The notes beneath the pieces are model-generated. The model had not been told where the DNA came from. It searched no databases and saw only the letters and a list, made by a program, of their open reading frames with translations. Both the position numbers and the translations under genes were made by a program. Of a stretch of DNA of 64,000 nucleotides, positions 36,113 through 44,939 are shown piece after piece; the stretch's first letter is position 1, and each line of letters starts with the position of its first letter. Origin of the DNA: an uncultured Cellulomonadaceae bacterium (GTDB taxonomy: Bacteria > Actinomycetota > Actinomycetes > Actinomycetales > Cellulomonadaceae); assembly GCA_947495165.1 (NCBI GenBank), contig CANLXM010000003.1, forward strand, positions 124,001 through 188,000, read 5' to 3'.

Positions 36113-38614
36113 ATGGCTGGCGCGCAGACGATCCAGGTGGGCGACCGCACGATCCGGGTGACGAACCTCGAGAAGGTCATCTACCCGGCGACGGGGACGA
36201 CGAAGGGCGACGTGATCGCGTACTACACGCAGATCGCGCCCATCATGCTGCCGCACATCGTCGGCCGACCGGTCACGCGCAAGCGCTGGGTGCACGGCGT
36301 CGGCACGGACGACAAGCCGGGGCAGGTGTTCTTCCAGAAGAACCTCGAGGACTCCGCGCCCGACTGGGTGGAGCGCGCGGACCTGCAGCACTCCGACCAC
36401 GTGAACACGTACCCGATCGCGTCGGAGGCCGCGACGCTCGCGTGGTTCGGGCAGATCGCGGCGCTCGAGGTGCACGTGCCCCAGTGGCGGTTCACGCCCG
36501 ACGGCGAGCGCGGCAAGCCCGACCGCATGGTGCTCGACCTCGACCCCGGGCCGGGCGCCGGTCTGCCCGAGTGCGTCGAGGTCGCCAAGCTGAGCCGCGC
36601 GATCCTCATCGACATGGGTCTCGAGCTCGTGCCGGTGACCAGCGGCTCCAAGGGCATCCACCTGTACGCCGGCCTGCCGGGCGAGCAGACGAGCGAGCAG
36701 ATCTCGACCGTCGCGCACGAGCTGGCCCGCGCGCTCGAGGCCGACCACCCCGACCTCGTGGTCTCCGACATGAAGAAGTCCTTGCGCGAGGGCAAGGTGC
36801 TGGTCGACTGGAGCCAGAACAACGGCAACAAGACGACCGTCGCGCCGTACTCGCTGCGCGGTCGAGAGCGGCCGATGGTGGCCGTGCCGCGCACCTGGAG
36901 CGAGATGACCGTGCGCCTGCGCCACCTCGAGATGCACGAGGTCCTCGCCCGGATGAAGAAGAAGGACGACCCGATGGCGGCCCTCGGCCGGGGGAGCGAC
37001 GACGACGCCGGTCACCCCCGGCTCGCGACCTACCGCGCCAAGCGTGACCCCAAGAAGACCCCGGAGCCGTTCGACGCCGGAGAGGAGTCCGACAGAGCCA
37101 GCCACCCTGAGCGCCCCGACGAGCCTGGGTTCGTGATCCAGGAGCACCACGCCAGGCGACTCCACTACGACTTCCGGCTCGAGCGTGACGGCGTGCTCGT
37201 GAGCTGGGCGATCCCCAAGAACGTCCCGACCGACGGCAAGCAGAACCACCTCGCCGTGCAGACCGAGGACCACCCGCTCGCCTACGGCAGCTTCGAGGGC
37301 ACGATCCCGCGCGGCGAGTACGGCGCGGGCACGGTGAGCCTCTGGGACGCCGGGACGTACAAGCTCGAGAAGTGGCGCGAGGGCAAGGAGATCATCGCGA
37401 CCCTGCACGGCCGCCCGGGCGGCGGCCTCACCGAGCTCGGCGTCGCGCCCTTTCGGTTCGCGCTCATCCACACCGGCAGCGGCGACCAGGCGACCTGGCT
37501 CATCCACCGCATGGAGGCGCTGCCCGACGGCGTCGCGCCCCCCTGGGGGTTCGCCGACGACCACGCTCCCTCGGCGAGCGAGGACCAGGCGACGTCGGAG
37601 ACCCCGCCGGGGCGAGCGTCGTCGGACCGTGCCCCACGCGCCGGGCCTGCCCGCGACGCGCCGACGGACGCGACCGACCTGCGGCCGATGCTCGCCTCCC
37701 CCGGGGAGGAGCGCGACGTCGTCGGGGACGGGTGGAGCTACGAGATGAAGTGGGACGGCATCCGGGCGCTCGTGCACGTCGACGGCGACGAGCTGCGGCT
37801 CGTGACCCGCAACGGCAACGACGTCACCGCGGCGTACCCCGAGCTGGCCGAGGTGACCTCGCGGGTGCCCGTCCCCGCCGTGCTCGACGGCGAGATCGTC
37901 GCGCTCGACGAAGCGGGCCGGCCCGACTTCGGCCTGCTGCAGAACCGGTTCGGGCTCACCAAGCCCCGCGACGTCGAGCGGGCGCGGCGCGAGGCGCCCG
38001 TGCAGCTCATGCTGTTCGACGTCCTGCATGCCGACGGCAAGGACCTCACCGGTCAGCCGTACACGACGCGGCGCGACGCGCTCGAGCTCGTGGTGAGCCC
38101 GGGGGGACGCGTCCAGGTCCCGCCGGGGGTCGACGGCGAGCTCGACGACGCGCTCGCGGCCAGCGCGGAGCTCGGGCTCGAGGGCGTGATGGCGAAGCGG
38201 TCAACCTCGCGGTACTCGCCGGGCCGGCGCTCGCGGGAGTGGCTCAAGATCAAGCACCGGCACGACGCCGAGGTCGTGCTCGTGGGGTGGCGCCCCGGAA
38301 AGGGCGGGCGCGAGGGCACGATCGGCTCCCTGCTGGTCGCCGTTCCGCGCGACGGCGCGCTCGCCTACGCCGGTCGCGTCGGTGCGGCGCTGGGCGACAA
38401 GGCGCTCGCGAGGCTTGCCGAGCAGTTGGCGCCGTACGCGACCGACGAGGCGCCGATCGACGACGTGCCAGGCCTCGACGCGCGGGACGCCCGGTGGCTG
38501 CGCCCCGAGCTGGTGGCCGAGGTCGAGTACGGCGAGTGGACGTCGTCGGGCCGCCTGCGCCACGCGATCTGGAGAGGCCTCCGCCCAGACAAGACCCCGA
38601 CCACGCTGACGTGA
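36113..38614 (+). CDS. ligD: ATP-dependent DNA ligase LigD (polymerase, phosphoesterase and ligase)
   Basis: 833 residues in the mycobacterial order. (1) Primase-polymerase domain, about 1-300, with metal-binding Asp142 and Asp144 in MVLDLDPG. (2) 3'-phosphoesterase domain, about 330-490, with FVIQEHHARRLHYDFRLE and VSWAIPK. (3) ATP-dependent ligase, about 520-833, with the nucleophile Lys546 in YEMKWDGIRA and VLDGEIVAL. It tailors and seals double-strand breaks with Ku. CACCAT lies 6 bases before the ATG. A second inverted-repeat copy follows the stop. Confidence 0.97.
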   Translation: MAGAQTIQVGDRTIRVTNLEKVIYPATGTTKGDVIAYYTQIAPIMLPHIVGRPVTRKRWVHGVGTDDKPGQVFFQKNLEDSAPDWVERADLQHSDHVNTYPIASEAATLAWFGQIAALEVHVPQWRFTPDGERGKPDRMVLDLDPGPGAGLPECVEVAKLSRAILIDMGLELVPVTSGSKGIHLYAGLPGEQTSEQISTVAHELARALEADHPDLVVSDMKKSLREGKVLVDWSQNNGNKTTVAPYSLRGRERPMVAVPRTWSEMTVRLRHLEMHEVLARMKKKDDPMAALGRGSDDDAGHPRLATYRAKRDPKKTPEPFDAGEESDRASHPERPDEPGFVIQEHHARRLHYDFRLERDGVLVSWAIPKNVPTDGKQNHLAVQTEDHPLAYGSFEGTIPRGEYGAGTVSLWDAGTYKLEKWREGKEIIATLHGRPGGGLTELGVAPFRFALIHTGSGDQATWLIHRMEALPDGVAPPWGFADDHAPSASEDQATSETPPGRASSDRAPRAGPARDAPTDATDLRPMLASPGEERDVVGDGWSYEMKWDGIRALVHVDGDELRLVTRNGNDVTAAYPELAEVTSRVPVPAVLDGEIVALDEAGRPDFGLLQNRFGLTKPRDVERARREAPVQLMLFDVLHADGKDLTGQPYTTRRDALELVVSPGGRVQVPPGVDGELDDALAASAELGLEGVMAKRSTSRYSPGRRSREWLKIKHRHDAEVVLVGWRPGKGGREGTIGSLLVAVPRDGALAYAGRVGAALGDKALARLAEQLAPYATDEAPIDDVPGLDARDARWLRPELVAEVEYGEWTSSGRLRHAIWRGLRPDKTPTTLT

Positions 38615-38639
38615 TCTGACCTGACCCCACCCCACACCC

Positions 38640-38703
38640 CGCTGAGTGCACGATTTTGGCGGTGTTCTGAGCGGAAAACACCGCCAAAATCGTGCACTCA
38701 GCG
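38640..38703. repeat. 27-bp-stem perfect inverted repeat, copy 2
   Basis: Arms 38640-38666 and 38677-38703 pair perfectly around the loop CTGAGCGGAA. It shares most of its arm with the copy at 33789-33852, and at every arm difference the opposite arm differs to match, so pairing is kept. Here it lies between convergent genes (ligD and the GST-like gene) and could end transcription from both sides. Confidence 0.9.
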
Positions 38704-38746
38704 ACGGGGGTGGGGGGGACGGAGGGGCGCGGAGCGGAGAGGGGGG

Positions 38747-39745
38747 TTAGTTGGTGATTGTCAGCGGGGGGACGTGCTCGGTCGGGGCGGGCGGGGCAGG
38801 CGGGGTGCCGTTGCCGAAGGGGCGGCCGCCCAGGGACTCGCGGCCGTGCGGGGTGAGCCAGCCGCCCAGCTCCGGGCCCGCTGGGACGATCTGCGTCGGG
38901 TTGATGTCGCTGTGCACCACGTAGTAGTGCTCCTTGATCTGGGCGAAGTCGATCGTGTCGCCGAACCCGGGAGTCTGGAACAGGTCGCGCGCGTACGCCC
39001 ACAGCACCGGCATCTCGGTGAGCTTGGAGCGGTTGCACTTGAAGTGCCCGTGGTAGACAGCGTCGAACCGCACGAGGGTCGTGAACAGCCGGACGTCGGC
39101 CTCGGTGATCGTGTCTCCCACGAGGAACCGCTGGGTCTCGAGGCGCTGGCTCAGCCAGTCGAGCCGCGAGAACAGACGGTCGTACGCGGCCTCGTACGCC
39201 TCCTGGGTCCCCGAGAAGCCGCAGCGGTAGACGCCGTTGTTGACGTCCTTGAACACGAGCGCGTTGACCTCGTCGATCTCGGAGCGCAGCGCCTCGGGGT
39301 ACAGGTCGGGCGCGCCCTCGCGGTGGTGCGCGGTCCACTCGGTCGACAGGTCGAGCGTCATCTGGGGGAAGTCGTTCGTGACGACCTGACCCGTCGTCAC
39401 GTCGACGATCGCCGGCACGGTGATGCCCTTGTCGTACTCGGGCACCCGGGCGAGGTAGGCGTCCTGGAGCCGCTCGATGCCGAGCACCGGGTCCACGCCG
39501 CCCGGGTCCAGGTCGAACGTCCAGGAGCGCTCGTCGTGCGTGGGCCCGCACAAGCCCATCGAGATCGCGTCCTCGAGGCCGAGCAGGCGCCGCACGATCA
39601 CCGCGCGATTCGCCCACGGGCACGCCCGCGCGACGACGAGGCGGTACCGGCCGGGCTCGACGGGGTAACCGTCCGCGCCGTCGGCGGTGATCCGCGTGGA
39701 GATGTACCGCATGTCCCGGCTGTAGCTGGGTTCGACATAGCTCAT
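38747..39745 (-). CDS. Glutathionyl-hydroquinone reductase-like (ECM4/YqjG) protein
   Basis: 332 residues, omega-class GST-like. Active-site Cys42 lies in VVARACPWANRA; WTFDLDPGGVDPVLG, VPAIVDVTTGQVVTNDF and the all-helical C-terminal half (RFLVGDTITEADVRLFTTLVRFD) are typical of glutathionyl-hydroquinone reductases. Actinobacteria of this type generally make mycothiol rather than glutathione, so the enzyme may reduce mycothiolyl adducts instead; that is inference. Minus-strand TATGCT lies 6 bases before the ATG. Pro-rich C-terminal tail. Confidence 0.9.
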   Translation of the reverse strand: MSYVEPSYSRDMRYISTRITADGADGYPVEPGRYRLVVARACPWANRAVIVRRLLGLEDAISMGLCGPTHDERSWTFDLDPGGVDPVLGIERLQDAYLARVPEYDKGITVPAIVDVTTGQVVTNDFPQMTLDLSTEWTAHHREGAPDLYPEALRSEIDEVNALVFKDVNNGVYRCGFSGTQEAYEAAYDRLFSRLDWLSQRLETQRFLVGDTITEADVRLFTTLVRFDAVYHGHFKCNRSKLTEMPVLWAYARDLFQTPGFGDTIDFAQIKEHYYVVHSDINPTQIVPAGPELGGWLTPHGRESLGGRPFGNGTPPAPPAPTEHVPPLTITN

Positions 39746-39751
39746 CGCTCG

Positions 39752-39757
39752 AGCATA
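39752..39757 (-). promoter_or_regulatory. Predicted leaderless -10 for the GST-like gene
   Basis: Minus-strand TATGCT, 6 bases before the ATG at 39745. Confidence 0.5.
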
Positions 39758-39805
39758 GGCAGGGGGCGTGGGCTCCGCGCCCCGGCGGGACGGGCGTCGT
39801 GGGCT

Positions 39806-39811
39806 TAAGGT
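39806..39811 (+). promoter_or_regulatory. Predicted leaderless -10 for the metallophosphoesterase gene
   Basis: TAAGGT, 6 bases before the GTG at 39818; same hexamer as at pip. Confidence 0.5.
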
Positions 39812-39817
39812 CGGGGC

Positions 39818-41656
39818 GTGGCGACGGAGGAAGCGGGACGACGGCGACGCGTGCCACCCCGGTGGTTGCGCTGGACCCTCGCTGTGCTCGCCTGCCTCCT
39901 GGTGGCACTCGTCTACGGCGTCGGCACCGCGCGCGCCGACCTCAGCCTCGGCCCGCACGAGGCGCGCTACGCCGTGACGCTCGACGACACCGTCGTGGTG
40001 GACCTCGGTCCGCTCGGCACGCTCGAGATCGACTCGCCGCTGCCGTGGGTGCTCGGTGTCGACATCGTGGTCAAGGAGATCCCCGCGGACCTGCAAGCGG
40101 TCCAGTCCAGCCTCGCCGGGCTCGAGGAGGACCTCGCGGCCTACGTGCAGTTCTTCGCCGGACCGCAGACGACGGTCGCCGAGGTCGCCGAGCAGCTGAT
40201 CGCGAACGCCGCCCTGCGCTTCGCGGGCGCCCTGCTGGTGTTCGCGGCGATCGGTGGCACCGGCTATGTGCTGCTCGGGCGAGGTCGGCGCGACGAGCTC
40301 GCGGCGCGGCTGGCCCCACGGACGGGGCAGCTGGTCGGTGGGGTCCTGGTGGCCGTGCTCGTCGTGACGTCCTCGACGTCGGCCCGCCCGCGCACACCCG
40401 TCGGCGTCCCGGCCTCAGCCGTCTTCGCGGACACCCCGCTCGAGGGGGCGCGCATCACGGGCCGGCTCTCAGGGATCATCGACACCTACGGGGCCCAGGT
40501 CCTGGACGTGTACCGCGACAACGAGCGCTTCTACGACGACGTCGAGGAGTCCGTCCGCGTCGCCTGGGCCGAGCGCGCTGCGCAGGACGAGCGCACCGCG
40601 ACGCTCCTCGCCGCAGCCACCGCGAACCGCGGCGGGACGATGGGCGCCGACGACGACGCTGTGCCCGACGCCGGCGTGCCCGACGACGCTGTGCCCGACG
40701 CCGTCACCGGCGAGAGCGCAGCGCCCGCGCCGGTACCGACCACGCCGTCTGCCGCGCCGATGAGCGACCCGTCGCCCGCGGCGAGCCCCTCGATCGATCC
40801 GGGGACGATCCTCACGGACAGCGGCGAGCGGCTGCTCGGCGTGGGTGAGGTCGCGGACGAGTCCGACACTCAGCCCGCCGACGCCGACCTCGTTCCGCTG
40901 CTCGTGGTCTCGGACCTGCACTGCAACGTGGGGATGGCGCGTGCGATCACCGCGGTCGCCGAGCTCTCGGGGGCCCAGGCGATCCTCGACGCGGGGGACA
41001 CGACGATGAACGGGACGTCGGTCGAGCGCTTCTGCGTCGGCGCGTTCGCCGACGCTGCCCCTCGCGGGGTGCCGTACGTGATCTCGACCGGCAACCACGA
41101 CTCGGCCGAGACCGGCGCGCAGGCCCGCGCGGCCGGGATGACCGTGCTCGACGGCGAGGTGGTCGAGGTCGCGGGTGTACGGATCCTCGGCGACGCCGAC
41201 GCGAACGAGACGCGCCCCGGCCAGGCGACGCGGGCCACGGGGGAGGAGACCGCGCAGGAGGCGGGGGTGCGGCTCGCAGACGTGGCGTGCGCGGACGACG
41301 TCGACCTCCTGCTGATCCACACGCCGTACGTCGGGTCGGCGACCCTGGACCGCGGCTGTGCGCCGGTGCAGGTGTCGGGACACCTGCACCGAAGGGTCGG
41401 TCCGGTCCAGCACGGCCTCGGGATGCGCTACGGGAGCGCGAGCACCGCGGGTGCCGTCGAGGGTGAGCTGACGATCGGCCCGCTGCGCGGTGTCGCGGAG
41501 ATGACGGTGCTGCGGTTCGACCCTGAGACGCGCCAGGTGGTCGATATGCGCGTGGTGACGCTCGCGCCGTCGGGCGCCGTCGAGGTGGGGGCCGCGGTCC
41601 GGTTCCCGCGGCCGGTGCTTGAGGCGACGATCGAGGGGGCCGACGAGATCGAGTAG
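39818..41656 (+). CDS. Membrane-anchored metallophosphoesterase
   Basis: 612 residues. Three predicted membrane helices (about 18-38, 132-150 and 171-188) precede an Ala/Pro/Asp-rich linker and a C-terminal calcineurin-like phosphoesterase domain with the full metal set: SDLHCN (Asp366, His368), DAGDTT, STGNHDS, LLIHTP and SGHLHRR. After an odd number of helices with a basic start the domain should be outside the cell. Substrate unknown. GTG start, leaderless-type -10. Confidence 0.88.
   Translation: MATEEAGRRRRVPPRWLRWTLAVLACLLVALVYGVGTARADLSLGPHEARYAVTLDDTVVVDLGPLGTLEIDSPLPWVLGVDIVVKEIPADLQAVQSSLAGLEEDLAAYVQFFAGPQTTVAEVAEQLIANAALRFAGALLVFAAIGGTGYVLLGRGRRDELAARLAPRTGQLVGGVLVAVLVVTSSTSARPRTPVGVPASAVFADTPLEGARITGRLSGIIDTYGAQVLDVYRDNERFYDDVEESVRVAWAERAAQDERTATLLAAATANRGGTMGADDDAVPDAGVPDDAVPDAVTGESAAPAPVPTTPSAAPMSDPSPAASPSIDPGTILTDSGERLLGVGEVADESDTQPADADLVPLLVVSDLHCNVGMARAITAVAELSGAQAILDAGDTTMNGTSVERFCVGAFADAAPRGVPYVISTGNHDSAETGAQARAAGMTVLDGEVVEVAGVRILGDADANETRPGQATRATGEETAQEAGVRLADVACADDVDLLLIHTPYVGSATLDRGCAPVQVSGHLHRRVGPVQHGLGMRYGSASTAGAVEGELTIGPLRGVAEMTVLRFDPETRQVVDMRVVTLAPSGAVEVGAAVRFPRPVLEATIEGADEIE
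40651..40703 (+). repeat. Direct repeat in the linker of the metallophosphoesterase gene
   Basis: A 23-base unit starting CGACGACGCTGTGCCCGACG occurs at 40651 and again at 40681, a 30-bp period that encodes a ten-residue Asp/Val/Pro repeat. Confidence 0.9.
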
Positions 41657-41688
41657 CCGCGCCCTTGCGCACGGGTTGCTGGCGTGCA

Positions 41689-41710
41689 AAAGTTCGGCAT
41701 GCCGAACTTT
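41689..41710. promoter_or_regulatory. Predicted MntR operator overlapping the start of the manganese importer operon
   Basis: A perfect 22-bp palindrome, AAAGTTCGGCA followed by its exact complement, centred at 41699/41700. Length and symmetry fit DtxR/MntR-family operators. It covers the predicted -10 (AAAAGT, 41688-41693), the presumed transcription start and the ATG at 41699, so a bound regulator would block polymerase directly. The regulator gene at 44187 has manganese-type ligands. Confidence 0.8.
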
Positions 41711-42607
41711 GTTGCGCGGGTGGTGGGAGCGGCGTGCTGCGCCGCGGTCCTCGCGGCGTGCGCGTCCCCGCAGGCTCCCGCGGCGAGCGATGACGACCGC
41801 GTGCACGTCGTGACGACCTTCACCGTGATCGCGGACATGGCCCGCGTCGTCGGCGGCGAGCACGTGCGCGTGGAGTCCGTGGTCAAGCCCGGCGCGGAGA
41901 TCCACGGCTACGAACCCACGCCCGGCGACCTGGCGCGCGCCCAGGGCGCGGACCTCGTCCTGGACAACGGCCTCGGGCTCGAGGCGTGGTTCGCCCAGCT
42001 GCTCAGCGGAGTCGACGCCCCGCACGCCACCCTGAGCGACGGCGTCACGCCGCTGCCCATCGCTGACGGGGAGGCGGCCGGGGAGCACAACCCGCACGCG
42101 TGGATGTCGCCGCGCGGCGGACAGGTCTACGTCCGCAACATCGCCGCCGCGCTCGCGGACGTGGACCCCACCCACGCCGAGCTCTACGCGGCCAACGCCG
42201 ACGCCTATGCGGCCGAGCTCGAGGCCATCCACGCCGACCTCGTCGCGGCCCTCCCCGACCGCCCCGGCGCCCTGCTGGTGACCTGCGAGGGAGCGTTCTC
42301 CTACCTGGCCCGCGACGCCGGCCTCGGCGAGGCGTACCTCTGGCCCGTGAACTCCGAGGGGCAGGCCACCGTGCGGGGGGTGATCGACGTCGTCGGGCAG
42401 GTGCGCGCCACCGCCACCCCCGCCGTGTTCTGCGAGAGCACGGTCTCCGACGCCGCCCAGCGCCAGGTCGCCGCCGAGACCGGCGCCCGCCTCGCCGGCC
42501 CGCTCTACGTCGACTCGCTCTCGGGCGCCGACGGTCCCGTACCCACCTATCTCGACCTGCTGCGCCACGACACCCGCCTGATCACCGCCGCCCTGGAGGA
42601 CGCATGA
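41699..42607 (+). CDS. Manganese ABC transporter substrate-binding lipoprotein
   Basis: 302 residues from this ATG. Cluster 9 metal-binding protein with a short lipoprotein signal and lipobox LAAC. Metal ligands read His69 (PGAEIHGYEP), His133 (NPHAWMSP), Glu197 (VTCEGAFSY) and Asp272 (LYVDSLS); the His-His-Glu-Asp set is that of Mn-binding PsaA/MntC-like proteins, whereas Zn-type members have His third. The ATG fits a leaderless start under the operator; an upstream in-frame GTG at 41684 adds QKFG and is the alternative. Overlaps the ATPase gene by 4 bp. Confidence 0.92.
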   Translation: MPNFVARVVGAACCAAVLAACASPQAPAASDDDRVHVVTTFTVIADMARVVGGEHVRVESVVKPGAEIHGYEPTPGDLARAQGADLVLDNGLGLEAWFAQLLSGVDAPHATLSDGVTPLPIADGEAAGEHNPHAWMSPRGGQVYVRNIAAALADVDPTHAELYAANADAYAAELEAIHADLVAALPDRPGALLVTCEGAFSYLARDAGLGEAYLWPVNSEGQATVRGVIDVVGQVRATATPAVFCESTVSDAAQRQVAAETGARLAGPLYVDSLSGADGPVPTYLDLLRHDTRLITAALEDA

Positions 42608-43326
42608 GCACCGCCGCCGTCGAGCTGACCGGCGTCACCGCCCGCTACGGCCCGGTCCTCGCGCTCGACGACGTCACCCTCGCCATGCCCGCCGGGCGGA
42701 TCACCGCGGTGGTCGGGGTGAACGGCTCCGGCAAGTCGACGATGTTCAAGCTCGTCATGGGCGCGCTCAACCCCTGGGCGGGCTCGGTCCAGGTGCTCGG
42801 GCGCAGCACGGCGGAGGCCCGCCGCGCCGGTCTGGTCGCCTACGTGCCGCAGGCGCACGACGTCGACTGGGACTTCCCCGTGAGCGTGCGGGAGGTCGTC
42901 GCGACCGGCCGTTACGGACGTCTCGGCCTCACTCGCCGCCTGCGCCCGGCCGACCGTGCCGCGGTCGCGGCCGCGCTCGACGACGTCGGCCTGGCCGCGC
43001 TCGCCGACCGGCAGATCGGTGAGCTCTCCGGGGGCCAGCGCAAGCGCGCGTTCGTCGCCCGCGCGATCGCCCAGGAGGCCCGCGTCCTGCTGCTCGACGA
43101 GCCGTTCGCCGGGGTCGACTCCGTCTCGCAGGACGGCATCACCGCGGTGCTCAAGCAGCTGCGGGCGCGGGGGACGAGCGTCGTCGTGTCCACCCACGAG
43201 CTGGGGTCCGCCCCAGACCTCGCTGACCACGCCGTCGTGCTGCACCGTTCGCTGGTGTTCAGCGGACCTGCCGCGCAGGGCCTGGCGCCCGACGTGCTCG
43301 CCCGGGCGTTCGGGGTGGTCCGGTGA
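42604..43326 (+). CDS. Metal ABC transporter ATP-binding protein
   Basis: 240 residues. Walker A GVNGSGKST, Q-loop PQAHDVDWDFPVSV, signature LSGGQRKR, Walker B VLLLDEPFAG and the H-loop STHEL are all intact. It powers the manganese importer formed with the permease that follows. 4-bp overlaps on both sides. Confidence 0.95.
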   Translation: MSTAAVELTGVTARYGPVLALDDVTLAMPAGRITAVVGVNGSGKSTMFKLVMGALNPWAGSVQVLGRSTAEARRAGLVAYVPQAHDVDWDFPVSVREVVATGRYGRLGLTRRLRPADRAAVAAALDDVGLAALADRQIGELSGGQRKRAFVARAIAQEARVLLLDEPFAGVDSVSQDGITAVLKQLRARGTSVVVSTHELGSAPDLADHAVVLHRSLVFSGPAAQGLAPDVLARAFGVVR

Positions 43327-44180
43327 TCGATCTCCTCCTCGAGCCCCTGACCTACGGCTTCGTCCAGCGCGGTCTCGCCGTGACGCTCGTCGCGAGCATC
43401 GTCTGCGCCCTGCTCAGCTGCTGGCTCGTGCTCATCGGCTGGTCGCTCATGGGCGACGCCGTCTCCCACGCGGTGCTGCCCGGCGTCGTGCTCGCGTACG
43501 CGTTCGCGCTCCCGTTCGCCCTCGGGGCGCTCGTGTTCGGCCTCGGCGCCGTCGCCCTGATCGGCGGCGTGCGGGACACCACCAAGCTCAAGGAGGACAC
43601 CGCTATCGGGGTCGTGTTCACCTCGCTGTTCGCCCTCGGCCTGGTGCTCGTCAGCGTCACCCCCAGCCAGGTCGACCTCACCCACATCCTGTTCGGCAAC
43701 GTCCTCGGCGTCTCGGCGCAGGACGTCGTCCTCGTGAGCGTCTCGGGGGCCCTGGTCGCCGCCACGCTGCTGTTCCGGCGTCGCGACCTCACCCTCTACG
43801 CGTTCGACCCGGCCCACGCCCACGCCGTCGGCATCTCGCCCCGCCGGATCTCCGCGCTGCTGCTCGGTCTGCTCGCCGTGACCGTCGTCGTCGCGCTGCA
43901 GGCCGTCGGGGTGATCCTCGTGGTCGCGATGCTGATCATCCCCGGGGCCACCGCGTACCTCCTGACCACGCGCATGGCCCGGATGCTCGTCATCGCCCCG
44001 GTGATGGCGAGCGCGTGCGCCGTCGTCGGGTTCGTGGCGAGCTACGCGCTCGACGCGTCCGCCGCCGGCTGCGTCGTCGTCGCGCAGGGGCTCGTGTTCA
44101 CGTGCGCGTACGTCGGGGTGCGGCTCCGCGGACGTCTGCGGACGCGGCGCGTCGGCGTCGTGCACGCGCGGGTATCGTGA
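43323..44180 (+). CDS. Metal ABC transporter permease
   Basis: 285 residues with eight to nine predicted helices, ABC-3 family (ZnuB/MntB). SWWLVLIGWSLMGDAVSHAVLPG-like start (the visible segment is CWLVLIGWSLMGDAVSHA) is the family signature, and the DPAHAHAVGIS loop is the ATPase contact. A single permease gene is present, so it should form a homodimer. GTG start overlapping the ATPase gene by 4 bp; followed after 6 bp by the regulator gene. Confidence 0.95.
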   Translation: MIDLLLEPLTYGFVQRGLAVTLVASIVCALLSCWLVLIGWSLMGDAVSHAVLPGVVLAYAFALPFALGALVFGLGAVALIGGVRDTTKLKEDTAIGVVFTSLFALGLVLVSVTPSQVDLTHILFGNVLGVSAQDVVLVSVSGALVAATLLFRRRDLTLYAFDPAHAHAVGISPRRISALLLGLLAVTVVVALQAVGVILVVAMLIIPGATAYLLTTRMARMLVIAPVMASACAVVGFVASYALDASAAGCVVVAQGLVFTCAYVGVRLRGRLRTRRVGVVHARVS

Positions 44181-44186
44181 CGCCCG

Positions 44187-44939
44187 ATGAGCCCTGAGAC
44201 TGCGTCCATCCCCGTGCCCGAGGGCGGTCCCGTGCCCGAGCCTGGTCCCGCGCTGACCCCCGTCGCCGAGGACTACCTCAAGGTGGTCTGGTCCGCCCAG
44301 GAGTGGTCGGACGAGCCCGTGACCACCAAGGCGCTCGCGACGCGGCTCGGCGTCGGCGCCTCCACGGTCTCGGAGACCGTGCGACGGCTCGCCACCCAGG
44401 GCCTGCTGGTGCACGAGCGCTACGGAAAGGTGACGCTCACCGACGCCGGGCGCGCCCAGGCGCTGCGCATGGTCCGCCGGCACCGGCTGCTCGAGACGTT
44501 TCTGGTCGCCCAGCTCGGCTACGGCTGGGACGAGGTGCACGACGAGGCCGAGGTGCTCGAGCACGCCGTGTCGGACACCTTCCTCGACCGGCTGGACCGC
44601 GCGCTCGGCCACCCGACCCGGGACCCGCACGGGGACCCGATCCCGAGTGCCGACGGCACCGTCGTCGCCCCAGACGCCCGGCCGCTCGCCGACCTGCCCC
44701 CGCGCACCGGTGGCCGCGTGGCGCGGATCTCCGACGCCGACCCCGAGGTCCTGCGCTACCTGGTCACCCAGGATGTCGTGCTTGACTCCGTCGTGACGCT
44801 GCACGCCGTCAACGCCGCCGCCGGAGTCGTCACCCTCACGGTCGACGACGCGAACGCCCCGCAGGACCTCGGCCTCGGTGCGGCCCAGGCCGTGTGGGTC
44901 GTGCCGGACACCACCACCGAACCGCGGGAGAAGCCATGA
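44187..44939 (+). CDS. mntR: DtxR-family manganese-responsive regulator (MntR-like)
   Basis: 250 residues. N-terminal winged helix (TTKALATRLGVGASTVSETVRRL), dimerisation domain with metal ligands, and a C-terminal FeoA/SH3-like domain as in DtxR and IdeR. Aligning by eye, Asp29 replaces the Met of DtxR and Glu122 (DEAEVLEH) replaces its Cys102, with His99, Glu125 and His126 kept; these are the manganese-type choices of MntR. It therefore likely represses the importer operon at 41689-41710 when Mn is plentiful. Cotranscribed with the importer, 6 bp after the permease. Confidence 0.9.
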   Translation: MSPETASIPVPEGGPVPEPGPALTPVAEDYLKVVWSAQEWSDEPVTTKALATRLGVGASTVSETVRRLATQGLLVHERYGKVTLTDAGRAQALRMVRRHRLLETFLVAQLGYGWDEVHDEAEVLEHAVSDTFLDRLDRALGHPTRDPHGDPIPSADGTVVAPDARPLADLPPRTGGRVARISDADPEVLRYLVTQDVVLDSVVTLHAVNAAAGVVTLTVDDANAPQDLGLGAAQAVWVVPDTTTEPREKP

